Source: Tigriopus japonicus (lineage: Eukaryota; Arthropoda; Copepoda; Harpacticoida; Harpacticidae). From it: 64,000 nt of DNA. The notes below the pieces were generated by a model. The model worked only from the letters and a program-made list of their open reading frames with translations. It was not told the origin of the DNA and ran no database searches. Shown here in pieces: positions 1 to 10,719 of the stretch. Every line of letters starts with the position of its first letter. The first letter of the stretch is position 1. The position numbers and the translations under genes were made by a program. The stretch covers positions 726,105 to 790,104 of the forward strand of contig JAAGOF010000251.1 in the NCBI GenBank assembly GCA_010645155.1, written 5' to 3'.

Positions 1-1888
1 CTGATCTTGGATGATCAAGCACGTTTCCATGATCGAATGTTCCTGTGGCGTAACATATTTTGGAACACCCTCTTCAATCGAACTCGCGCCGACCTCAATC
101 GTGTGATGCCACTCATGCCTACTTCGATGCCTCCACTTCAAACGTACCAAAATAATTTCGATTCCTCATCGTATCAAGGCCAAGCAGCACTTCCCAATAA
201 TCAAGGCAATCAATTGTTAACGGGTCAAGGCACAAGTGTGGTTCAGGCGACGCCTCCTCCCTATTTGGCTTTGGAAGGTTATCGTGAATGTCTAGGAAAG
301 GTTCAAGAAGGCAGCTCTCAGATGTATTGCTTGCCCCAAAACAGACCTGGCATGTGCCCAATGGATACCTGGTACCGACTCCAATCTACGTTCCCAGGAG
401 ATACCTGTGATGATCGTGTAATGAGTGCCCCAAATTCGGCCAGTTATGGACCACCCTCTTACTTATCATTGCCATATAGCGAGCAATGCTTTGATAAAGT
501 GAACACGGGACCTTCAGTGACCCGATGTTTGCCTCCAGTTCGTCCACATGGTTGTCCATTCAAGACATGGGAGACCATTAAACGTACTTTCCCGGGCAAA
601 TCTTGCCAGGAACTGGAAAATGAGTTACCGCCAAGTCCTGGAACGATGAGAACCACAACCACCACAACCACACCTCGACCTCAGAACATGGAGTATTTGA
701 TGGTCAATGGGTTGGATCGATGCATGGGAATGCGGAACGATGGAGGTCAAATCCATCATTGCTTGCCTTATCAGAAGCCAGAGTATTGCGATTTCGAAAG
801 TTGGAACAAGCTCCTCAGGACGTTTGAAGGGTCTCGATGTGATGGTAGCAAGCGTGTTCCAGGAGCAATTCAAGGGAATGGCGTTCCCAGTTATATGGGC
901 ATCGAAGGCCACCGCGATTGCTTGAAAACCATGCGCAATGGAGCAGATGGAGGCTTCACACCCTGTATGCCAAGGATGAAACCGACCTTTTGCTTAGAAG
1001 AGACTTGGCACCAACTTCAGCGGTCTTTCAAAGGCCGAAATTGTGCCTCAAGTTCCAATACGATACGCATCACTTCGGAAGAATACGACGACTGTTTAGG
1101 ATCCTATCGAGCTGGTTTCCAAGGTTGGGATTTGTGTGTTCCCAGAAAGAAACCAAAATTCTGCTCTGACGATGCATGGATCAGGCTTCAATTTGAGTCG
1201 GATAAAGATGTTTGTCCTCATCAAGCAGGTACGTATGTTGTTGACGGTATATTTTCCAAGAACATGAGTGTTTTGGTAAAAGGGTGAAGTTATGTTGCCG
1301 TTCCATATTTTACGGTGTGCAATTTTGGAGCCTTCAAAAAACTTCTGAATTTGTTCCGTTGAAGCAACCTTACCTTCGTGTCCAAAAATACATCAAGGGA
1401 GGGCATTTGAGACGCCAAGACGACAAGCTGGTATTAGTGAGAGCATAATTACATATCAATTTCCGAGCATGGAACAAAAGTTCTTCAGGTTTTTTGACAC
1501 ACACACACACAATTTGTGTGAGGGAAAGTACAAGATCATCGATCCAAGTCTTTCAAATCTTGCAAAATGGAACATGACTGAAAGCCATGAATCTTCTTAA
1601 AAATATTGGCTTCCGGGATTTCAACGAGATCCGATCTGCTTATTCTTTTTAGATACGATGAACTTCGACTATATCAGTTGTCAAAGTGACATTGAGTGTC
1701 CCATTCATCGTCGGAAATGCTTCAGAAGTGAACTCCTTCGCATCCAAGGGATTTGTGTTCCCAAACGTTGCGAAGGCGACATTGATTGTCCCAGAATTGG
1801 TGGAAATGCAGAGGGAACTTTTGTGGCTGGATATTGCAGGAACCAATACGGCATTTGTCACTACGACAGGATCATAGAATCCAAGTAA
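1..1888 (+). CDS. Secreted protein with five four-cysteine modules (5' partial)
   Basis: The open frame runs off the left edge without a start, so the 5' end is missing. Exons are <1-1228 and 1653-1888 (donor GGTACGT, acceptor TTTTTAG); the single leftover base joins two bases to give GAT, keeping frame, for about 487 visible residues. Numbering from the codon at base 7, a Gln/Asn/Pro-rich stretch (40-83) precedes five modules with cysteines at 95/108/117/134, 161/174/183/200, 239/252/261/278, 305/320/329/346 and 363/377/386/403. Spacing C2-C3 (9) and C3-C4 (17) is invariant, with a Pro two after C2, [KR]P just before C3 and a Trp five after C3. A Thr-rich linker separates modules 2 and 3. 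The last exon has eight more cysteines in two C-x-x-D-[IE]-x-C-P units. The modules suggest an extracellular disulfide-rich matrix or binding protein. I do not recognise the family and assign no function. Confidence 0.8.
256..1215 (+). repeat. Five tandem four-Cys protein modules
   Basis: Module coding segments are 256-408, 454-606, 688-840, 886-1044 and 1066-1215. Each encodes about 50 residues of pattern Y-x(n)-C-x(12-14)-C-[LMV]-P-x(3)-[KR]-P-x(2)-C-x(4)-W-x(2)-[LI]-x(n)-C. Modules 1-4 also share F-x-G or F-P-G shortly before the last Cys; module 5 has lost it. The nucleotide sequences are well diverged, so this is an old array kept by selection, not a recent satellite. Confidence 0.8.
1497..1510. 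repeat. (AC)7 microsatellite
   Basis: Seven AC units inside the intron (1229-1652) of the four-Cys gene. Nothing else is recognisable in that intron. Confidence 0.8.
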
Positions 1889-1934
1889 AATTTTGACACA
1901 TTTATACCTACAGCATTTGAAGTATAGATTTAGA

Positions 1935-1940
1935 AATAAA
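1935..1940 (+). terminator. Poly(A) signal AATAAA of the four-Cys gene
   Basis: Canonical AATAAA 46 bases after the stop codon at 1886-1888. Cleavage 10-30 bases later would place the transcript end next to the 3' edge of the opposing minus-strand exon at 1958. Confidence 0.65.
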
Positions 1941-1957
1941 ATGGACCTTGTACTCAC

Positions 1958-2131
1958 TTGAAACGTGACCAAAACCTCAAAGGCCGGGAATTTGAACATA
2001 TCCAATAGGTCGTAGCAGAGCTCAGGGTACCCAGTATCATTACTGGAATTCCTTGGAGGCATGGTGGGCAATGGAGCTCGGTCGGTCATCCCCATGTCCA
2101 CAGCAAAGTTGTTGTAGACGAAAATCGGCAT
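1958..2131 (-). CDS. First coding exon of an unidentified minus-strand gene (partial)
   Basis: Reading leftward, ATG at 2131 (context CAGAAAATG, in-frame TGA upstream) opens 58 codons beginning MPIFVYNNFAVDMGM and ending FEVLVTFQ, then meets a perfect donor GTGAGT at 1957. The exon ends in phase 0. Codon use and the clean donor argue for a real exon; read-through past the donor gives low-complexity protein, as expected of an intron. The remaining exons must lie further left, antisense to or beyond the four-Cys gene, and none was recognised in 1-1957. I do not recognise the family. A GA-rich tract at about 2439-2512 lies upstream and may belong to its promoter or 5' UTR. Confidence 0.55.
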
Positions 2132-2438
2132 TTTCTGCGAAGAATCCACGATGAACGACGCCCTTCAGAGGACAACAGAGGGTCACTGACAGACTAAAGG
2201 TTTTCTGAACTGTGGTCAAGATCACTCACTCAATCTTGGGTCACTGCTAACAAAGCGGTTTTCATCTTAAGACCACAATCGATCTCCGGCAATCTACTTC
2301 TACTACTCCTAGCTTTGGGAAATGAGAAGCCCAAGAGGCTTCTCTTTGGAGGCAAGTCAAGAACCGATGTGCAAACTTGTTGCTCGCAGGAACTTTTACC
2401 TCAACATCAGAACCAGAAGATCTGGCGAGTTCGCGGAG

Positions 2439-2512
2439 AGAAGGGAAAGAGAGAGAAGCAGAGGGAAAACCAAGGCTGGCCTTCATTGAGAGAGAGGAGA
2501 GAGAAAGAGGCT
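2439..2512. promoter_or_regulatory. GA-rich tract upstream of the minus-strand gene
   Basis: About 70 bases with long GAGA/AGAG runs broken by one GC-rich patch, roughly 300 bp upstream of the ATG at 2131. In arthropods GAGA elements are common in promoters, bound by GAGA-factor-type proteins. The promoter role is inference; it could be a simple repeat. Confidence 0.3.
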
Positions 2513-2680
2513 GAAGCGCCTTTCTCGATCAGTTATGCCTGCGATTTATTCTCGCCACGACGAAGTAGGTTTTATTCTCCTATATTAAAAAGACAACTTG
2601 CTCTTCCTTTGCTTGTGTTTTCTTATGCCTTCTCATTTCCCTCTTTGCTCTGGGACAACGAAAATTCCAGACAAGTAAGC

Positions 2681-2866
2681 TTTTTTTTTTGGGGGGGGGG
2701 CGGATTTTTTAATACCGCTACAAGGAATGGGATTCCCTGTAAAGAGAGTAAATGATTAAAATAGTTTATAAAATTACCGTTTTTATGAAATATGATCTTC
2801 CAATGAGTTACCGTTGGCATATCTGTACAACCCTTGAATAATGGGTTGGTCACGAATAGTATTTTT
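2681..2866 (-). mobile_element. LINE 3' end, copy 1 (5' truncated)
   Basis: Read on the minus strand, this is the end of a reverse-transcriptase ORF (…GLYRxANxNSL…) and a 3' UTR containing GGAATCCCATTCCTTGTAG, ending in about ten C then ten A. On the plus strand this appears as T(10)G(10)CGGATTTTTT. It matches copies at 6790, 19534, 21907 and 47935. Heavily 5' truncated. Confidence 0.8.
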
Positions 2867-4371
2867 CATTTTTCATTTCATTTCATTTTTACGTCCAAAG
2901 ATTTTCTGCTAAAATCTGATAATCAATGACTTGTTGAGGCTGTAATAAAATTTTGATGAGATATTGAGAGCATTTGGCATTATAATTGAAAATAGTAAAA
3001 AGTAAACATTTCCAATCCCTAAAAAATGTTCTGCCTACATACTGAGCAAACATGCCTGGAAAAAATTAACTAAGAATGAGTATTTCTAATGCCCTTAATT
3101 TTTATTTTTAATATTTTTTACACCGGCCACTAATTTGCTTCTTCCTCCTTGTTTACATATTTTTATTTATTAGTAGACTTTCAGGCTATCATATCCTGCA
3201 AATATGATTATTAAATAAGCAAGATACATTTCTTGCTCTCCTCCAAAGAAAGACTATTTGCGTCTGTTTCCAAAATTGCAAAAGCAAAAAGAGCTTGCTT
3301 TGCTTTGCTTTTCATGTGCTACGGAATGTCACCTAACGCAAACTATTTACACTTTGTGCCATGGGAGATTTAAATCAAAGGATTTTGGATAGGAGGATGT
3401 TGTGTAAACTTAATTAGATTGGAATCTGGCCAGGACTAGAAATTCCCCTGAACGTTCAGTTGATCAACAAAATAATCGATAGTCATAAACGCTACAGTTC
3501 TTTTTCATTATTAGCTTCCATATTTCCTGATTTGGTTCAAAACTGGATTGAATCAATTCTGTAAAAAATGACGTTGTATCGGACTCAAAAATGTAACATG
3601 CTCAATTATCCGTGAAAATTACCATATCGTACTTTAAAGGAATGCAAACGTACAATAATGATGTTGTTTTCGGCAGAGTATTGTTCTAACGGAATGCGAT
3701 CGTTAATTGGGTCTGGGCACGCACTCATGTGCCATCAATTTTGTAAGTTTTCACCGAGAGTTAGCTATGAAGACCTGCATTTACAATTATTTTTAGGGAG
3801 TAAGTAATGGTTACGGTACTCTGAGTATATTCAATAGTGCAGAAAGGCAAAACAGGTTTCAACAAAGTTTGGTTTTCTTTTTTGATACTTCAGACCACTT
3901 GTCTGATTTTTTTCCAAATTCCCGAACAGTCCAAGAAAGGAGAAAATTTAGTTGATATCTGTTATGGCTGACAACGTTCAAGTTGTCGTATTTATGCTTC
4001 TTGGCTTGCATTGCAGTACAAATTTTGATTGGAGAGGCTTCTCAAGCTTGTTTTCCTCGAGTCTTGCCTGTATGTCAGTCATCGCTGAAAACATGAGCAA
4101 CTTTTGACTCGTTTTTTTTTGCGTCTCCGAAATTCATCATTTGAAGACTTGGTTTGGTGGAAGTTTTTGTACACTCCGCGTTGGGGGTTAAAAAAGTGTA
4201 CCAGAAAAAAGAAGAAATATTCATCTATTTAATTATACATTTCATTAATTGTGGCCAGACCACATTCCAATGTTAACTTTTGAGCATTTAAAAATGTTCT
4301 GTCAACGCACATTACACAGTTTACATAGTCTGAATTAGTTTTGAGCCATTATACACTATTTAGCTCTTTGA
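2867..4371. other. AT-rich non-coding stretch
   Basis: No ORF with recognisable protein features and no RNA gene seen. Contains AT-rich and TTTCATTT-type low-complexity runs. Confidence 0.5.
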
Positions 4372-4946
4372 TAGGGCTGCACATTACATTAAAATGCATT
4401 TTATTTCACTCTTTCCGATTTCTGCATCTTTCTGCATTAATCTGGTTAACTTCTATTTTTATCTTGTTTGTCATAATTTGGAGCATTTCATGGCATTTTT
4501 CCTCTTTTATTTGCATTTTTGGCCTTTCGTTGAAATTTGGTGTTTCCCCTTAAAAACTTGACATTTTCTTGTCTTAGATATTTCCACAATTTTCCTTTCA
4601 TTTCCCTTTGGAAGACCTGACTGACATCGTTTTCCAGTTGAGATTTTCATGTTAAATCAAATCTACAATGTGCACAATAATTTAAAACCTTTTTTCTTGA
4701 TTTTTTAATGAAAAAACGAGCTATGATTGTGTCTATGGTCTTTCTAGCCCTTAATTTTGATTGATTCAACTAAAGATAAAAGTTTGTGACGTTTCGAATT
4801 AGAGAAATGCTTTTGCTAATTATATCCCTTCACAACAGAGCTCTTTCCAAAATGATTTGCATCTGATGCAAATTTGATTGCGTCCAAATGTTCCTCAGCT
4901 GTGAGCTCTTTTTGCATTTTCTTTTTGCATCTTTTGTGCAGCCCTA
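4372..4946. mobile_element. hAT-like non-autonomous element
   Basis: Ends are inverted repeats TAGGGCTGCACA (4372-4383) and TGTGCAGCCCTA (4935-4946), 12/12 complementary. The 575-bp interior is full of TGCATTT/AAATGCA subterminal motifs and has no transposase ORF. The flanking octamers CTCTTTGA and CTCATTAC match at 5 of 8 positions, consistent with a decayed 8-bp target duplication. TIRs starting with TAGGG and 8-bp duplications are typical of hAT; the family call is inference. Confidence 0.6.
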
Positions 4947-6789
4947 CTCATTACATACTGTAGCAAAATTTGTTCATTTTGATTTATAAGAATCATGTCA
5001 TTTGTTATTCTACTCTATCCATAACTTCATTCTTGAAAAATGACTTGTTTTGAACACCGAATCGACATTCAAGGATACAAATGCGTTGTAATTCTCAGTT
5101 TGTGTTCTACAGTTCATTGAATAGGTTAAGATTGAATTTGTCTTGACTTGTAAGACTTTGCAGTGTGCACGTGTGCCGCCAAATACAGTATAGTTAAATG
5201 TGCAAAATATGTTCTGTCATGGCGAGCACTTGTTCAAAATGATTTTATCGGCTCTTGAGTTACGAGAAAAAGCTCTAATGACGCAAACAAGAGAACTCTC
5301 CGGAAATCGGGAAAATAATAGACGAAGAAGGTGGACTTGGTTGAATCATTAAATGGCCGTTGAAGATCCATTAGTAATGATGATAAAAGCAGATTAATAT
5401 GAAGAGTTAAGACTCAAAGTAATGATTTCGACGAAGAGAACTATTTTAGGTATGTAATAAAATGATTTTGCTTTATTAATTTCAAAGCGGAGCACTAAAA
5501 TATGAACGATAAGCCATCAATGCCTACAGGGCATATTGCACAACTTGATAAACTGTCAAATGCTTTTGGGTCTGTTATTACTTCAGTTAATAAAATTTCC
5601 TCTAATCATCCTTCATAAATATGAATAACATGAGTGTTGAGAAATGTCCCATCCGGGTTCACATGTGGAAAAGTGCGCCCCCTCTCTTTTCGTTTCATTC
5701 AAAAAATATGTGACATTTTATTATAAAAATCAGCATCTGATTTCCTCTACTTACAAATCTTACGTAACCCTTTAAAACATTTTTTTTTCTCGATAAAATA
5801 ATTTTAACAGCTTATTGAGCATTTAGCTATCCCACGAACAATCAAACCAATACCAGGATCAACAAACCCACTTCCATAATAAATCAAATTCCCTCTCAAA
5901 AGTGGAAATATTGTGGCCTTGTATGGTTAAGAAGGCGTGAAGTGACGGTAAGCCTTGATTCCACATGCAATTTCAGAATGTAGGCCATCGTTTTTCAGAC
6001 TACAGACCACAGGCAAGCAACAACACGAAGCACTAAAGTAGGCGCCCTCGTTTCGTTTCGTTTAGCTCTTCTAATACTATACATTGCAGTGTTGAATTTC
6101 TGGAGTGCGAGCAATCAGTGAGTAGTAAGCTGTTGGGACCCTCTCAGACGGCATTTCTTGTGTCCTTCTGAAGAATTGAGTTCATTTCGTATTCACAGAC
6201 ACTTGCTGGATGGAGAGGAGGTCTCATGACAAATGCTTTTGTTAGAAATGGACATTCCCCTCTGGAATTACCAGCCAGGTAAGTTCGAACATGCTTTACT
6301 TGGTTGTTGTTGTGGTAGGTTATTGAGAGATGTCAGAAAGAGTGTTGTTCTGATTGGAGCAAGCAGGAATGATCATCCATGCTCAGCAGTGCAACGAAGA
6401 AGATTTTTAGTCAGTCGTTCGATTCGGTGAATGAGGTAACCAACCACAAAAGAGTGTGTGTGCTGTTAGTAAGTGGTTGAAACTGGTTAAAAGTGGTAAG
6501 TTCGGTTTTTTGGCAAAAAGTGTGAAATATTGGTTTAGTGTAAGATAAGGTGTAATAGTCAAAAAGACGTTAGTGTTGACGGTTTGGTCAAGAACAGAAT
6601 GTATTAACAAGAAACCGGTTGTTATCTCTCCAACAAAAAGAAAAACAAAGCGTTGTTGCTCTCAGTGTATTGATTTCGTGACCTGTGATTCCGACATCAA
6701 AGACTATTGGTGAATAAAGAGTCAATGTTTTAAGGGATGAAGAATCCTGATACACCAATTTAATATAAGATAATAAGCTCGCTAAACTC
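4947..6789. other. Non-coding intergenic stretch
   Basis: AT-rich, with only short random ORFs. An isolated donor-like CCAG/GTAAGTTCG near 6276 could end an unrecognised 5' UTR exon of the downstream transporter gene, but there is no support beyond the site itself. Confidence 0.4.
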
Positions 6790-6866
6790 TTTTTTTTAGG
6801 GGGGGCGGATTTTTAATACCGCCACAAGGAATGGGATTCCCTGGAAAATATCCCTGTAAATATTGC
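6790..6866 (-). mobile_element. LINE 3' end, copy 2 (very short)
   Basis: T(8)AG(7)CGGATTTTTAATACCGC followed by the ACAAGGAATGGGATTCCCT motif of the LINE 3' UTR, then decay. Same orientation as copy 1. Only the last 75 bases of the element remain. Confidence 0.7.
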
Positions 6867-7900
6867 GAGGTAGTAAAAAAATCAACACCTTGTTGAATCA
6901 GTGTTTTTTATTAGCTTCAAAGCATAGAAAAGGTTCATTAAAGCTCAACCCAAAAAATCTGATTCACGGGATTTATCATAACAGTCGGACACATACCTTT
7001 CATAAATTGTCTTACTAAAATTGCTCATTGGCTTTTCTATAGATCAACATATTGCAAAAAGGATTGATTTTTTTTTTTGGTTCTTGATTTTGTCGTACAT
7101 TATGAAATATTGGCAAGCAAGATAAACTTGGAAGAACGCATGTTTTCCACCAAAGCATCTTAAAAGCAACATGCTAAACGAGTTTTCAAACCTCTTCTAT
7201 AGCTTTATGTCCACAAAATTTAAAGCTCTTGTCAACCAAATTAGCATTCATCAACTTCAAATTTCTGCATATCAAGGCTGAGTGGGCTATGTGTGATAAT
7301 TAACAAAAACTGAACATTACAATCATATTAAGGTTCAACTTTTGCGTTTAGAAAAAGACCACAAAACTACCAAAGTTGTGATTCTGTTTTGAATAAAGAG
7401 TAACAGAGAATTATCAGTCTATGAAGCCGCATCGCAATCCGAGATACTCGTAACATAACATTAACGAGTGCAAGTGATTATGTTTATGGCTAGAGTTCCT
7501 GTTTCCTACGAGATTGCAGCTGATTTATTTTCCAGTTTTCGATCTGTCAACAATTTGTAGAGATTGGCCTCGTAGAATTACACATCATTTCACTCATTTG
7601 GTCTCAGAATCGTGACACTGTTTTAGACCTTTTTTCCATTATAAGGGCTTCACTCATCGCAAGGCACGCATTATTGAGGCTCATAGAATAGTTACAGTAA
7701 CTGAGCTGTGGAACAAGGCAAAGGAGAAGAAAGCCTTTTCTCTTATCTCTCGCTTTTTTTGCCTTTATCTGAGTTTGCTTTTCAAAGAGTTGGTGCTACA
7801 GTTTGTTGATAAATGCCAGAAACAACAGCAATTGTTGGAGTAATGCTAGTCTTAATACCTCATTTTTCATTTTTCAGATCACCATATTCATCTATGCTTC
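6867..7900. other. Non-coding stretch upstream of the transporter gene
   Basis: No ORF or RNA gene recognised. It should contain the promoter of the SLC44 gene, but no TATA-like motif stands out. Confidence 0.4.
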
Positions 7901-8283
7901 TTTAACGATGGACACAAGTGTTCAGTTGTTTCTTGTCGTGAACTTCAGTAGTAAGGCTGGCCTTTGTTTCTAGTACAAAGAAGACCAAGAGCATGAGAAG
8001 TCTGACAAAGCCCTCTGTCCGAGAGCGAACCGTTGGGTCAGTTGATAGACAGTGAAGACATGGAACTCTGAGGCAACAGATCGCTTGTTGAAGTTAGAAG
8101 TAAGGTGAGTCTCAATTTAAATTTGTCCATGGCCTTGAATTTGCTTTGAGTTCTCCTAATGAACTTGGGCATAGTCAGCAAAATCTTGGTAGAAAATGTA
8201 AAATATCATTCAAGATAGTCTCTGGGGACATCATTAAAGGATTTGACTAAAATTTGACGTGACTCTTTTCAGACAAGGTGATC

Positions 8284-10719
8284 ATGGCGGCTTTGAATAA
8301 GGTTAATCCACAACCAAGAGCAAACCGGGCATCGGAAGCGTTCCAAAGAAGTAGGAGCGACTCTTCCGATGGTTCAAAAAAAATCAACGACTATTTTGAA
8401 GAATCAGATTACGGGGTTGGCGTGGCTTACGACCCTAACTTTCAGGGACCGGTGAAAAATCGAAAATGCACGGACATTTTATGTCTAGCATTGTTCATTG
8501 TATTCCTATGTGGATGGGGAGTCGTCGCCTACTTCGCTATTCAAAAAGGGGATATTGATCGAGTAAGCACAATTAACCAATGCTTCCAAGACTTGAAACA
8601 CTTGATCTTCTTACTCTACCTTACAAACAGATGCAAGTTTAGCGTCTGGCCTCAAGCCAAGGCCTTTCTACAAACTGACAATTGACTTTTCTTTCAGGTC
8701 ATATATCCCACTGATTCCAAAGGACAAATCTGTGGCCGGGGAGACTTGCAGAACCGCCCAGTGTTGCTCTTTTTCGATCTGACAAGATGCCTAAATCCGG
8801 CTGTTTTGGCCATTGGATGTCCTACCACTCAAGTGTGTGTGAGCAAATGCCCAACAGAGCAATATTCCGGATATGCCGCAAGCCTTTCACACGCGGCAAG
8901 AATCCCATTTGAACAGGATCGCATTAAAGAGAAAATGCGTCCATTTTGCCAAAGAATGTCGAAGAGTGAATGGGATTCCATGACTCCAGCTCAGCTCATT
9001 GAATCGGATTTCTGTCCGGCGTGGACTTTGCCCAGCACTTCTGTCCTCGGCCGATGTCTTCCCATGATTGTGAGCACTGAAAACGAGAACAATAACCCAA
9101 ACGCAACTGTCTTTAATGCCGATGAAAATCCTAGTGGGCGGGCCATCAATCAGAGAACCGTATCGAGTGCCGTAACAGCTCTTGGCGCTTTTTTACAAGT
9201 CCGGGGTTTTGGCGAGCGAGTTTTTACTGATATTTCTGCGACGTGGTGGATGATATGCTTGGCTCTTTTAGTGGCTGCCATCACTTCTTTCCTCTGGATT
9301 GTGCTCATGCGATTCTTTGCCGGCGTAATGGTCTGGACTTCCATTGGATTGATTTTTACTCTTTTTGGAGGGCTCTTTAGCTATACACTGTGGAAGTACA
9401 TTATCATCAAAGACCACCCCATGGCTCAAGGCAACATATTTCAAGTGAATTTCACTCCCGATTACGGCAAAGACGTCTTGGCCTTGGCTGATACTTGGCT
9501 AGCATTTAGCATCATTTGCGGCATTATCTTTCTAATCATCCTTTTACTACTGATAGCACTGCGCCAAAGAATTCTAATAGCTATTGAGTTGATCGAACAA
9601 GGATCCAAGGCTGTCGGGCAGATGTTTTCTACACTGTTTTTCCCACTTGTTCCATTTTGCTCACAGATCGTGGTGGTCCTATTCTTTGCCGGCGTGGCCG
9701 TGTATTTGTCATCGGCCGGACAACCTGAATATCGTATATCATACCCTCTGGAAAAAGACCCTCTCACCCGAACTGCTATGGCCACACCCTGTCCCAATTG
9801 TTTCAATCCGGATACCAACAAACCATACAACGTATCAGACCTCTGTGAACCGACAGAATTCAAAGAGTCGTGCCAATGCACCGAAATAGAGTGCCAGTTT
9901 ACCATGTACACTAAACCAGCAGGTTCATCTTGGATGGTTTGGTTCAATCTATTTGCCTTCTATTGGGGAATGTTCTTCGTAGCAGCCTTCTCGGAACTGA
10001 CCTTGGCCGGTGTTTTTGCCACTTGGTATTGGACATGGAATAAGAAGGATGTCCCCATGTTTGTCCTTCCGCGGTTCTTTGGCATCACCATATTCTACCA
10101 CTTGGGTACCGTGGCCTTTGGCTCCTTGATAATCGCCATCATTCGGTTCATCCGGACAATAGTCAGTTACATCGAGTCAAAGTTAAAGGCGCACAACAAC
10201 GAACTGGTTAAATGTCTGATTTGTGTCTGCAAGTGTTGCCTGTATTGCTTGGAAAAGTTCATGAGATTCATCAATCGCAACGCTTACATAATGTGCGCAA
10301 TGAAGAGTACCAACTTTTGCACTTCCGCGAAAGATGCATTCAACTTGCTTATGCGAAATCTAGTGCGAGTAGTGGTTTTGAACAAAGTGGTCGAGTTCCT
10401 GCTTTTCCTTGGAAAACTAGTCGTCACTACCGGTGTGGGTTGTTTGGCCTATTTTACCTTCACTGGTGGCATCCCTGTTATAAAGGATGACATTCCTACG
10501 CTTAATTACATACAAACGCCTATAGTCATTATCGTCATAGGAACATATTTCATTTCCACGTGCTTTTTCAGCGTATATTCTATGGCTGTCGATACCCTTT
10601 TCTTGTGCTTTTTAGAAGATCTCGAGCGAAACGATGGCACCCCAGAAAGGCCATATTTCATGTCCCGCGGTCTTCAAAAAGTGATTGGAAAGATGCAAAA
10701 ATTCAACGACACGCGCTGA
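8284..10719 (+). CDS. Ctl2: Choline transporter-like protein (SLC44/CTL family)
   Basis: Exons 8284-8562 and 8698-10719 give 766 residues; donor GA/GTAAGC and acceptor TTTCAG join in phase 0. An upstream 5' UTR exon ends at 8104 (AAG/GTGAGT) and splices to 8273. I chose ATG 8284 over an in-frame GTG six bases earlier. SLC44 proteins are multi-pass carriers for choline and related substrates at the plasma or mitochondrial membrane. Family hallmarks: cytoplasmic N-tail with YDPNFQGPVKNRKCTD, TM1 at about 63-87, an extracellular loop beginning VIYPTDSKGQICG with many Cys, later LNRNAYIM-type block (FINRNAYIMCAM), and the C-terminal FLEDLERNDGTPERPYFMS. It resembles SLC44A2/A4 more than A1. It is longer than human CTL2 (706), mainly in loops. 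Family call is certain; the paralogue assignment and symbol are tentative. Confidence 0.95.
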
